DNA of 64,000 nt from Gracilibacillus sp. YIM 98692 (GTDB lineage Bacteria > Bacillota > Bacilli > Bacillales > Amphibacillaceae): contig NZ_WIXM01000003.1 in assembly GCF_010993965.1 (NCBI RefSeq), forward strand, positions 124,001 through 188,000, given 5' to 3'. Every line of letters starts with the position of its first letter. The stretch's first letter is position 1. Below the pieces are notes generated by a model, which saw only the letters and a list, made by a program, of their open reading frames with translations, was not told where the DNA came from and did no database searches. This document shows, one piece after another, positions 54,893 through 63,048 of the stretch. A program made the position numbers and the translations under genes.

Positions 54893-57800
54893 TAGACTTC
54901 ACCTCTTTTTACAAGCTCCATGATTTCCTCATCACTTAACTCCTTTAATTTTCGATAATTATTTTCTGTTAAAGTTGGATCGAATTGACACACGGAGCGA
55001 TAGGAACAAAACTCGCAAGCGGTTTGCTGCTTTTGTTGAAATGGGTTTAACTTTACTTCTCCTTCTGTAATCGCAACACCTGCGTGTTCCATAAGCGTCC
55101 GAATATAAGATTGAAGCTGTGCAAAAGTATCTGATTCTGCTACTTTTGAATATTTATAAAATGCTCCCTTTTTATTTAAACCGACCGGAACAATATTACT
55201 TCTACCAGACTCAAGAGAGGTATCCATCATTTTAGCTACATCTTCTTGCTCTAATAAAAGACCTTTCATTTTAAATTTCTTAAATAACTCTTGCTCTATC
55301 TGTTCTTCGGCCATCAGATCATTAGCTGACAGCATGGGATTATGCACATGGAAATAAAGCACTCCTGCAGGTGAAGCTTGTACACCCAACCATTGTTCAG
55401 CATTATTAAGTACTACATCTAAATAGGCCAACATTTGCAACGCTAAGCCATAGTATACTTCGGATAAACTTAAACCTTTAGCACTGGATTTATAATCTAT
55501 AATTCTTAAGAATAACTGTTCATTCTGTGTAGCTTGATCGACTCGGTCGATTCGTCCTCTTAACAACAAGGTGTAATCATTTGGCAATTCGATGCGTAAA
55601 GGATCTAGTTGATTGGCATAACCAAATCCTACTTCTAAGCCAACAGGTGCAAATTGACTATTCCTTGCTTGTTTACTTAGTACAAGCGTCGCACGTGCAA
55701 TAATACTCTCTAATTTCTTTTGAATATACTGATAGCGATTGGAACTGTGCAAGATTTGATGTTGTAATATGGGTGATAACTGTCTTATTGCTCGATTTGC
55801 ATAACGCCTGGCCTCATCATCATAAATACTTGAAAAATCACGCTCATCTTTTTGTATCCATTCTGTGATTTGTTTTAGGGCTTCGTGAAATAATTGTCCA
55901 ATATCTGGTGCGTCTAATTTATATTGTCTACGTTCTTCTAAACCTAGGCTATATCGAGCAAAATGCTGATAAGAACAACGATGATACATTTCAAGTCTTG
56001 AAACACTGGCCCTTAGTTCCTTATCGTGCATTTCATTAACTGTTTGTTTCGCTAAATTAACAGGTTTATTTTGATAGAACAAACTTTGCAACACACTTTG
56101 ATTTATCTTTTGATCTTTTGATTGACTCACATACCAATTCAATACATGATTCCAAATTGGATCAATTGGATAACCTCGTAATTTCCTAGCTAGCTGTGCT
56201 GTTAGAGCCCCCCTCGTTTTTTTAGGTGTGGTAACAAATCGACTAGCCTCTGTCATTTCTTCAGGGTCTTGCAAAATGATTCGTTCCTTTTGATTAGGAA
56301 ATAACTCAATCACTCTTTTAATTAAAGGAGAAGGGACTTTTTGTTTGCCTTCTTCATTACTAATTGGATAACTAATATATAAATATTCAGATGGTAAAGT
56401 GAATGCTAAATAAACATAAAACCAATCATCAAGTAATTGTTGCTTACTTCCTTCTGCTAATCGAATCCCATTGTCCGCAAGCAACATTCTTTCTTCTTCT
56501 GAGATGAGACCATCACTACTTGGCTTCATTGGCCAAATTCCTTCATTTACTCCTAATAGCAACGCACATTTGATTCCTTGCATTCTTGAGCGGTCAATGG
56601 ATCCAGTCACAACATGATCGACACTTGGTGGCACGTGAGAAAATTGCAACGACTCAAATCCAGATTCCATTATATTACGGAATCTTTTCATATCTATTTT
56701 TTCTTCTCCAGCTACTTCGGTCAGCTCCTCGAGCAATTGTATAACCGCTTCCCACACTTGATCTTGCTCTCTGCCTTTTTCAACTCGACCCTCTTCATCA
56801 TAAAGTTGTCTAATTGTTTCAAGTTGTGTCGGAACTCCTATTTGCTCTAACCATGTAAACAAGGCAATTGCTTTATCCTTGATTGTATCTGCATTTCTTA
56901 ATTCTTGATCAACACTTTCAAGGGTATGCGCTACTTGTCTTCGATAAGCATTAATTCTTTTTTGGATGTCTAATTCTTTATCTGTTTGCGCTTGCTGATC
57001 GAAGCCTTTAAAGCGCTGAAACACCCAATCTTTTTCATCTAGCCACTGCCTTCGTCCACGAACTCCATATTCAAGCACATAATTTTCTAATTCATCAATT
57101 GCTTCTTGGTTTAACTGTGCTTCCCCCGCTGGTAAGAAGCCAGTTTTCAACACTCGAAACACCGCGTCATAACGCCAATTCCCTTCTACTATATCTAACA
57201 GTGAACGAATGCATTCAATAAGCGGATGATTTAACATCGTTCTTTTGTCATCTACAAAGACAGGGATTTGATATTCTTGAAATATGGTTGTCACTAAATC
57301 GTGATATACATCTGGCTCTCGTAATAGGATAGCAATATCCTTATAACGATAATCCTCATCCCTTACTAATCTCAAAATTTCTTGTGCCGCACCCTCTACT
57401 TCAGCACGCGGGTGAACTGCTTCTGCCATCTGTACCGGTGCTTTTTTATCAAAAGGCACAGCTGGCCGACTATCGAAGTATACATCTAAATGAGTAAAAG
57501 GATCACCATCTATATCTTCTACCGAAAGCTTTAGCATATCTGTTGGAATCAGCCATTTTTGCGACATCTGTTTTAATTGTGAATATGTTTCTTTCGTTTG
57601 GTAAAATAAATCAAGGGTGGAAGGATTAACATTTTCTGCTTGATCGATAGTTAACGTAACCGTTACATTTTTTGCATTTTTCAACATTGCCTCTATTACA
57701 ACAAGTTCATGAGGGGTAAAACGGTGGAAACCATCTATGTATATCTCTGTTTCCTCTAAAAAATCAGTGTTTTCTAGCTTTTCTGTAAGCAGCTGTAATT

Positions 57801-58365
57801 GATCTTCGCTATCAATGTAGGCTTCTTGTAACGCATGATTCAGTTGTTCATAAATATAATACAAATCATCTAACTTATGATGTAAAGCTTTTTCGCTAAT
57901 AGATTGATGGCGAAATTGATCCAGATGTGTTAATTGTTCTGTTAACACATCTGGTGTAACACAATATCTTTTAAACTCTGTTATCATATCTTCCAATTGT
58001 TCGATAAACCCTTGCTTTTCAACCGCTTTTTGAAACACTTTCCAATCTGCTGTTCGCTGATCCACGATCTTTCTTAGCATCATTTGAATACCAGTGGATG
58101 TAATAAACTTTTTCGTAGCTCCTCCCTTTTGTTGCAGGACTCGCCATGCTAGTCTTGAAAAACTATACACCTGAGCGCGGATGGAACCATTCACTTCACT
58201 GCTATTTAATAAACGATATTCTTGTTGAAACGTCATTTGATCAGGAACTAAATAAATGATTGGAGGTCCTTGAGGGTTTTGACGAAGCTTTGTTTTAATT
58301 TCTTCTAAGCAAAAATCACTTTTGTTTGAAGTAGCTTGACCTATCACAAAACGTAGCAATTTCAT
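54892..58365 (-). CDS. addB: ATP-dependent nuclease subunit B (AddB)
   Basis: 1157-residue partner of AddA with inactivated helicase folds and its own nuclease. C-terminal nuclease motif LRGRIDRVDQ...LRIIDYKSSAKGL is intact. The four-Cys iron-sulfur staple is visible: one Cys in MYHRCSYQHF and three in CEFCSYRSVC. The N-terminal Walker A position reads GQATSNKS, lacking the Gly before Lys. ATG 58365 abuts the SD aaggtgg; TTG 58359 is an alternative start. First gene of addB-addA. Confidence 0.95.
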   Translation of the reverse strand: MKLLRFVIGQATSNKSDFCLEEIKTKLRQNPQGPPIIYLVPDQMTFQQEYRLLNSSEVNGSIRAQVYSFSRLAWRVLQQKGGATKKFITSTGIQMMLRKIVDQRTADWKVFQKAVEKQGFIEQLEDMITEFKRYCVTPDVLTEQLTHLDQFRHQSISEKALHHKLDDLYYIYEQLNHALQEAYIDSEDQLQLLTEKLENTDFLEETEIYIDGFHRFTPHELVVIEAMLKNAKNVTVTLTIDQAENVNPSTLDLFYQTKETYSQLKQMSQKWLIPTDMLKLSVEDIDGDPFTHLDVYFDSRPAVPFDKKAPVQMAEAVHPRAEVEGAAQEILRLVRDEDYRYKDIAILLREPDVYHDLVTTIFQEYQIPVFVDDKRTMLNHPLIECIRSLLDIVEGNWRYDAVFRVLKTGFLPAGEAQLNQEAIDELENYVLEYGVRGRRQWLDEKDWVFQRFKGFDQQAQTDKELDIQKRINAYRRQVAHTLESVDQELRNADTIKDKAIALFTWLEQIGVPTQLETIRQLYDEEGRVEKGREQDQVWEAVIQLLEELTEVAGEEKIDMKRFRNIMESGFESLQFSHVPPSVDHVVTGSIDRSRMQGIKCALLLGVNEGIWPMKPSSDGLISEEERMLLADNGIRLAEGSKQQLLDDWFYVYLAFTLPSEYLYISYPISNEEGKQKVPSPLIKRVIELFPNQKERIILQDPEEMTEASRFVTTPKKTRGALTAQLARKLRGYPIDPIWNHVLNWYVSQSKDQKINQSVLQSLFYQNKPVNLAKQTVNEMHDKELRASVSRLEMYHRCSYQHFARYSLGLEERRQYKLDAPDIGQLFHEALKQITEWIQKDERDFSSIYDDEARRYANRAIRQLSPILQHQILHSSNRYQYIQKKLESIIARATLVLSKQARNSQFAPVGLEVGFGYANQLDPLRIELPNDYTLLLRGRIDRVDQATQNEQLFLRIIDYKSSAKGLSLSEVYYGLALQMLAYLDVVLNNAEQWLGVQASPAGVLYFHVHNPMLSANDLMAEEQIEQELFKKFKMKGLLLEQEDVAKMMDTSLESGRSNIVPVGLNKKGAFYKYSKVAESDTFAQLQSYIRTLMEHAGVAITEGEVKLNPFQQKQQTACEFCSYRSVCQFDPTLTENNYRKLKELSDEEIMELVKRGEV

Positions 58366-58435
58366 CCACCTTCTTTTCTGCCCTTTTTCCCTATGTATCT
58401 AACCTAACCATACCAAACAAACGTTCTTTTGTCAA

Positions 58436-58475
58436 AAAATAAAAATAGTTACCGTTATGAATAAAGGTAACTATC
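58436..58475 (-). terminator. Terminator between signal peptidase gene and addB
   Basis: ATAGTTACC pairs with GGTAACTAT, followed on the minus strand by TTTTTATTTTTTG; ends the yhjE-signal peptidase unit. Confidence 0.85.
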
Positions 58476-58492
58476 AAGTAAACGCTTACTAA

Positions 58493-59041
58493 CTATTTGA
58501 CGAATTGAAAGTTCATTTGCTCCATAGGCCAATATCTAATATCTACTTTTCCGACAACGGTTTCTTGATCTATAAATCCTATTTTTCGACTATCATAGCT
58601 TTTTTTTCTATTATCACCTAAAACAAACAATTTCCCTTCTGGTACAACTGTTTTCCCTGTCAACTCTTCTAATGTGAAATCATTGGTCAACAGCCCTTCA
58701 TCCGGGTTACGATATGGCTCTAAATAAGTTTCTTCTATCGATTCCCCATTTAAATAAAGCATATCATCTTGATAAGCAACGTGATCTCCAGGCTTTCCAA
58801 TCACTCTCTTCACATAGTCTTCTTCTTTATTTGCATGAAAGACAATGACATCAAATCTTTCTATTTCCTTTAAATCATAGACTATTTTATTAACCATTAA
58901 CAAATTTCCATCGAATAATGTAGGCTCCATAGACTTTCCATTTACTACATAGCTTGCAAATAAGTAAGAACGGAATAAGAAAGTAAGCAATGTAGCAATA
59001 AGAACAATTCGAACGATAGATATCCATTTTTTCTTTTTCAT
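58493..59041 (-). CDS. sipV: Type I signal peptidase
   Basis: Membrane-bound serine/lysine protease that removes Sec signal peptides, 182 residues. One N-terminal anchor (about 8-30). The catalytic Ser is in NGKSMEPTL, the catalytic Lys in DYVKRVIGKPGD and the GDNRKKSYDSR box follows. Symbol by neighbourhood: B. subtilis sipV lies between yhjE and addB; sequence alone cannot separate SipS/T/V. SD ggagtgag. It follows yhjE by 53 bases. Confidence 0.92.
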   Translation of the reverse strand: MKKKKWISIVRIVLIATLLTFLFRSYLFASYVVNGKSMEPTLFDGNLLMVNKIVYDLKEIERFDVIVFHANKEEDYVKRVIGKPGDHVAYQDDMLYLNGESIEETYLEPYRNPDEGLLTNDFTLEELTGKTVVPEGKLFVLGDNRKKSYDSRKIGFIDQETVVGKVDIRYWPMEQMNFQFVK

Positions 59042-59094
59042 TCCCGCTCACTCCAAAGGGTCTTCTTTATTAACTAATTTACCCCATACGGAAA

Positions 59095-59769
59095 TCATTT
59101 AATCCGTTTATTTCCATTTTTTTTATTTAAGCTTTTATTTTGTAATCTTTTCTCTATAAATTTACCAATCACCCAAAAAATTAATATGCAAACACCCACC
59201 ACAATGGTTTTAACTGGATTTTGTGCAAAAGATACAATGCTATTTCCTATATATGCTACGGTGAAAATCATCACTGCTTTTCCTAGTAATACGGCAAGCA
59301 CAAACTGATACAAGCTAACAGCGGATAAACCTGCAACTAAATTGATAATCGCTGAAGGGGAAAAAGGAAAACATAACAAAAGGAATAGCGGACCAAACCC
59401 ATGACGTTCTAGCCAATTCATTACCTTCGACACTTGTTTATTTTTTCGAATCCATTTAAATAGGCGAATATCTTTAAAACGTCTCACTATAATAAATACA
59501 AGAACGGCTCCTGCACTAGCCCCAGTCCAAGACAAGAAAAATCCTTCCAGCAACCCATAAGCTGCTGCATTTGTCATCACAAATACGACTAGTGGTAAAA
59601 AAGGTAAAAATGCTTCCAAAAAAGGCAAGAAAAAACCCGGAATGGGACCTAAACTTTCATAGCTTTTTAGCAAAAAGTTGACCAGTTGATCATATTCATT
59701 TGCTTCAATTAATTCCTTTATCTCTTCTATATCTATATTATCTATGTTTGCAATATTATATGAATACAT
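59095..59769 (-). CDS. yhjE: VTT/TVP38-family membrane protein (YhjE)
   Basis: 224-residue polytopic membrane protein of the SNARE-associated/DedA-like VTT family. An acidic N-terminal region (ANIDNIDIEEIKELIEANEYD) precedes five or six hydrophobic helices; the core GFGPLFLLLCFPFSPSAIINLVAGLSAV fits the VTT motif. A basic Asn/Lys-rich tail ends it. VTT proteins are linked to lipid or C55-P translocation in other bacteria; for this protein the role is inferred. Upstream partner of the signal peptidase gene. Confidence 0.88.
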   Translation of the reverse strand: MYSYNIANIDNIDIEEIKELIEANEYDQLVNFLLKSYESLGPIPGFFLPFLEAFLPFLPLVVFVMTNAAAYGLLEGFFLSWTGASAGAVLVFIIVRRFKDIRLFKWIRKNKQVSKVMNWLERHGFGPLFLLLCFPFSPSAIINLVAGLSAVSLYQFVLAVLLGKAVMIFTVAYIGNSIVSFAQNPVKTIVVGVCILIFWVIGKFIEKRLQNKSLNKKNGNKRIK

Positions 59770-59906
59770 CCACTTAAAAACTCCTTAGAAACTGAAATTG
59801 ATTTAGTTGTTCCTCTTTTATTTTAATAAAATTTCTCGCTTTTTCATAATTTTTCACTTGTTTTCCCTTATTTAAACACGACCATTATTTTCAAAACATA
59901 TTTTTG

Positions 59907-59935
59907 TTGTATTTTTGTGCTTTTCTGCATATAAT
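59907..59935 (+). promoter_or_regulatory. Promoter of the YhjD-like gene
   Basis: TTGTAT (59907-59912), 17 bases, TATAAT (59930-59935). The same -10 region also reads CATATAATA, which fits a sigma-K-type -10 box, so the sigma factor is uncertain. Confidence 0.6.
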
Positions 59936-59969
59936 AGAACACACGTTCTTAAAGAGGAGGATATAGCTG

Positions 59970-60356
59970 TTGCGGTATTTAAATGATTATGAATGGAAAT
60001 TAGCTTCACGTTTTCTCTTTTTATCGCTGGCATTACGTGTTATTAAATACGATTTAGAAAAACTTCAGCAGTTATCACCATTTAAAATTAACGAAATATA
60101 TATAGATTTATTCCAACAGGTAGAACAATATGCAATAAAAGAAAGAAGAAAACTGCGCCAAAAAATGCAACAAGAAAAAATGCAAGTCATGACACTTGAA
60201 AAAAATGAATCTTTCACCTCTTACTTATTTATTTGTAAAGGGAAAGAAGAAACACGCAACTATTTTAATCCGGCAATTCGAAAAAAGGTAGAACAAATCT
60301 TAAAAGAATTAGTTTCTCAAGTTACCGGACTAGAAAAACAGCAAAAGATCAAATGA
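59970..60356 (+). CDS. YhjD-like protein
   Basis: 128 residues, soluble, very basic, mostly helical (QYAIKERRKLRQKMQQEKMQVMTLE). TTG start at 59970 with GAGGAGGATAT upstream. Position next to yhjE and comK and general layout recall B. subtilis YhjD, a small sporulation-associated protein, but the assignment is from memory and neighbourhood. No known catalytic motif. Its end is followed 5 bases later by repeat B1. Confidence 0.65.
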   Translation: MRYLNDYEWKLASRFLFLSLALRVIKYDLEKLQQLSPFKINEIYIDLFQQVEQYAIKERRKLRQKMQQEKMQVMTLEKNESFTSYLFICKGKEETRNYFNPAIRKKVEQILKELVSQVTGLEKQQKIK

Positions 60357-60360
60357 AGTT

Positions 60361-60417
60361 ATAAAGTGAGACTTCCATCAGTGGAGGTCTTACGGACGAT
60401 TGTTCATCATGATAAAC
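60361..60417 (+). repeat. Family B repeat, short form (copy B1)
   Basis: 57 bases starting ATAAAGTGAG. GACTTCCA-tcag-TGGAGGTC forms an 8-bp stem with a tetraloop, followed by TTACGGACG and a less well paired end (CATGATAAA). Lies immediately 3' of the YhjD-like gene. Confidence 0.75.
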
Positions 60418-60838
60418 GAGGTTGGGGCATAAGTAGTTTATTCATAGGAAAATCCGAACGATTTGAGCTGAACCCCAAAAGTTAAACCTAAAATTTAACT
60501 TTTTGGGGTCACCATAATTCACTCGAATCAGTTCGGATTTATGTTTATTGAAAATGAGTAAACAATACTTCGCTCCAGCGGGCACGGCTTTACATACTCA
60601 GAATGCAAAAACCGCTTTGCTGCGAGATCTTCAGCCCGCGTTAGTTCCACTATGGACTTAAAAAATGAGTGGTACATAGTATAATAAAATCTAAGGCTTT
60701 CGCTATATTGGGCGAAAAGCCAAGATTTCTTTACCACGGAGTCTTCGTATTTTGACTACGCTTAGTATTTGCGTTTAAATTTTTATTGATTCAATGTTCA
60801 CCTTTTGAATAGGCTATTTTTATTTTGTCCCATTCTCT
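60418..60838. mobile_element. MITE-like element C4 with imperfect terminal inverted repeats
   Basis: Ends GAGGTTGGGGCATAA (60418-60432) and TTTTGTCCCATTCTC (60823-60837) match as inverted repeats at 11 of 15 positions. Inside are a CCCCAAAAGTTAAA hairpin (60473-60506), a second dyad with TCCGAAC/GTTCGGA, and one family C module (AATACTTCGCTCCAGCGGGC, GATCTTCAGCCCGCG). No transposase. It fills the YhjD-comK space and touches the comK stop; the short frame inside is not credible. Confidence 0.65.
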
Positions 60839-60842
60839 TTGA

Positions 60843-61382
60843 CTATCGAAATTGCTTCTCTTTTTTGTATAGCTTTTCTGCAATAAATGGAGAAGATTGC
60901 AGCAAGTCCTCCATTTTGTTATTTAATAAGTAACGATATTGTGCAGTACGATAAAGCTGATTAATTAAAGTTGCATAAGAGGCTTCTATAATAATACTGC
61001 GCCCATTTCTAAAAACAATTCGACATTTACGTTTTGCTATATTATCGACCTGTTTGACATGTGTATGAGCAATCCAGGTACATGTTTTCTTTAAAGGGGA
61101 TTCGGTTGGGAAAAAATACATACCACTTAAACGATCAATGGCAATAGGAGGTTTGTGTGTAATCCCGCTTAAAATGCGTGATCCTTCAATTAAACCTCGC
61201 AAGCTAATGCCGAACTCATGGCAAGTCATATCCATCACTTTTTGTGCACTCCAAGTTGTTTGATAGTCATCCTCTTGGTTGTATTCCATCACATTCGTAA
61301 AGAACTGACCGTCTTTTTTCTTTCCAATTACCGCTAATGTCCTCGGACTTACTTCATTTGCTGCTTTCAATAGTTGAGACAT
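60843..61382 (-). CDS. comK: Competence transcription factor ComK
   Basis: Master activator of DNA-uptake genes, 179 residues. The conserved ComK blocks are clear: THKPPIAIDRLSGMYFFPT, CTWIAHTHVKQ, FRNGRSIIIEASY and LINQLYRTAQYRYLL. Degradation through MecA-ClpC is expected from the family; mecA and the activator med are in this window. GGGAGG lies 9 bases before the ATG. I did not find a clean pair of K-boxes (AAAA-N5-TTTT) upstream, though the leader is AT-rich. The 3' end borders element C4. Confidence 0.93.
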   Translation of the reverse strand: MSQLLKAANEVSPRTLAVIGKKKDGQFFTNVMEYNQEDDYQTTWSAQKVMDMTCHEFGISLRGLIEGSRILSGITHKPPIAIDRLSGMYFFPTESPLKKTCTWIAHTHVKQVDNIAKRKCRIVFRNGRSIIIEASYATLINQLYRTAQYRYLLNNKMEDLLQSSPFIAEKLYKKEKQFR

Positions 61383-61594
61383 TTTTCCATTCCTCCCAAA
61401 AAAAGTTTTATTAAGAACAACTATAATGTAACAGCAATCACTAAAAACTGATATAAAAACCCCTAAAATGCATGGTTATTTGAATGATTTTTTTCTATTT
61501 TCAAAAAATTTGTTATAATTTTTACAAAAGAGGCCACTGAGTGACTGTTTTTTAAAAAATTTGAATCCAATTTTTTGAAGAAGGGACGATTTAT

Positions 61595-62062
61595 ATGTGG
61601 AAAGAATGGTTTATGAAAAAGAAAAAGCATCATCAGGAAAAATATCCGGTTAAAGATATTTCCTATCATGAGTTAAAGAGAGCCATTCGAACGTTTAGTA
61701 AAGATTTACCTCCTAAAATCCCTTTAAAAGTCATTATTAATGATGATCTATCGATTGACTATACGTTACTTGCCCCAATACTGAAAGCAATACCGAAGGA
61801 CACATTTTATATGTCAAAAGAAACCTATGAAATATTTGAAGAAAAAGATTTACCTATAGCTATTGCTCTGGATCAAGTACAGCAGGCAGTTGATCAATAT
61901 TTAGCACAAAAAAATGAATTACCGGTAATTGATCATGACCCATATCAAAAAGTAAATTTTTTTAAACTAGAACAGCTGCAGCTCATTCAAGAAAGACCAG
62001 ACATGGATTTTTACATTACCGATCAAGAAAACTTAGTCACAACAAAAAAACCACAGTCATAA
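61595..62062 (+). CDS. DUF3939-like conserved protein
   Basis: 155-residue soluble protein with a basic start (MWKEWFMKKKKHHQEK). The central IPKDTFYMSKETYEIFEE and late NELPVIDHDPYQKVNFFKLEQLQ stretches match what I recall of DUF3939 proteins in Bacillus. Function unknown. SD aagaaggga. Divergent from comK. Its last codons contain the terminator of the convergent coiled-coil gene. Confidence 0.75.
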   Translation: MWKEWFMKKKKHHQEKYPVKDISYHELKRAIRTFSKDLPPKIPLKVIINDDLSIDYTLLAPILKAIPKDTFYMSKETYEIFEEKDLPIAIALDQVQQAVDQYLAQKNELPVIDHDPYQKVNFFKLEQLQLIQERPDMDFYITDQENLVTTKKPQS

Positions 62063-62071
62063 CACTGTGGT
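62042..62071 (-). terminator. Terminator of coiled-coil gene inside DUF3939 coding end
   Basis: AACCACAGT (62048-62056) pairs with ACTGTGGTT (62063-62071) and is followed by seven T on the minus strand. The first arm and T run are coding (TTKKPQS) for the plus-strand gene. Confidence 0.85.
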
Positions 62072-62080
62072 TCAACCTTG

Positions 62081-63016
62081 TTATGCATGATATACTATTT
62101 GCTCCCACCTGCGATCCCCATCTTCTATAGTGGTCGATACTTTATCTAACAAATGGCGCAACTGTGTAAGTGTCTGATTTAACTTACGTTGCATGGACTC
62201 CACTTCCTCTGCTGATTGATTTATTTTGTCCTGAACAAACCAATCCATAATCAAACCGTCCAAAAAATAATCAGCAAATGTTAACCCACCTGAAATTTGA
62301 ATGTTTGAATTAAAGGATTGCCCAATATCATCTAATTCATGGGAAAACTTACGTAATAACCGTTGTGCTTGATGTGTGGCATACTGTGCCTCATCTATGT
62401 GGCTATGCTTGATTGATGTAGATATTAATCCACCACCAAACATATCCACTGTCCCCCAGTTTTTCGCTTTATCTAAAGATGTCATGGCATCAGATAACGC
62501 AGATGATACTTGATCCCCAACCTCTAAAGCCTCTTGAATTTCCTTTTTGTCATCCTGTAAATTCCCGATTTGCTCCAGCAATGCTAAGGCTTCTTTTCCA
62601 CTATCCGTATCCTTATCAAGTAAAGCATCATATTTTTCATGTAAGAGTTCTTGATAACGCACCTCGGGATTTCCTAAATCCCTAATCTGATCGTCTAATG
62701 TATGCAAATCCTCTTCTACATCCGCAACAGATGCTTTAATCTCCTGAAACTGTAAGTGTGCCCTTGCCGCTTCTTGTTTTTCTTTATCTACCTTTTCTAA
62801 TTTTTTGCCTGTAAGGGTGTAAAACATATTGGTTACACTAAAACTTTCTAATTTTTCTACATCAACATTTTCTTTTTGTAAGGATTCATATCTTTCTTGC
62901 ATCTGCGGCCTCAACCGCTTTAAATCCTCAACTAGTGCATTACGCTCAGTTTTCAGTCTCTTTAATTTTTTCATGTTTTCTTGTTCCGTTACTAACTTTT
63001 TATAAAATTCTTCCAT
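62081..63016 (-). CDS. Long coiled-coil protein of unknown function
   Basis: 311 residues, no signal peptide or membrane helix. Residues 1-55 and 80-170 are heptad-rich (ENMKKLKRLKTERNALVEDL, LHTLDDQIRDLG); a central segment around the GTVDMFGGGLISTS motif precedes more coiled coil (NQSAEEVESMQRKLNQTL). The GTVDMFGGG motif resembles conserved bacterial coiled-coil proteins, but I cannot name a family. ATG 63016 has agaggtg six bases upstream. It follows the M48 protease gene by 32 bases on the same strand, suggesting an operon. Confidence 0.75.
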   Translation of the reverse strand: MEEFYKKLVTEQENMKKLKRLKTERNALVEDLKRLRPQMQERYESLQKENVDVEKLESFSVTNMFYTLTGKKLEKVDKEKQEAARAHLQFQEIKASVADVEEDLHTLDDQIRDLGNPEVRYQELLHEKYDALLDKDTDSGKEALALLEQIGNLQDDKKEIQEALEVGDQVSSALSDAMTSLDKAKNWGTVDMFGGGLISTSIKHSHIDEAQYATHQAQRLLRKFSHELDDIGQSFNSNIQISGGLTFADYFLDGLIMDWFVQDKINQSAEEVESMQRKLNQTLTQLRHLLDKVSTTIEDGDRRWEQIVYHA

Positions 63017-63048
63017 TACCATCACCTCTAATGTATATACGGTTGAGG

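Noticed and set aside
60528-60737. 69-residue minus-strand frame between the YhjD-like gene and comK
   Set aside because: It is inside MITE-like element C4, without SD or recognisable motifs.
61383-61594. ComK autoregulatory K-boxes upstream of comK
   Set aside because: The region is AT-rich, but no clean AAAA-N5-TTTT pair with correct spacing could be identified by eye.
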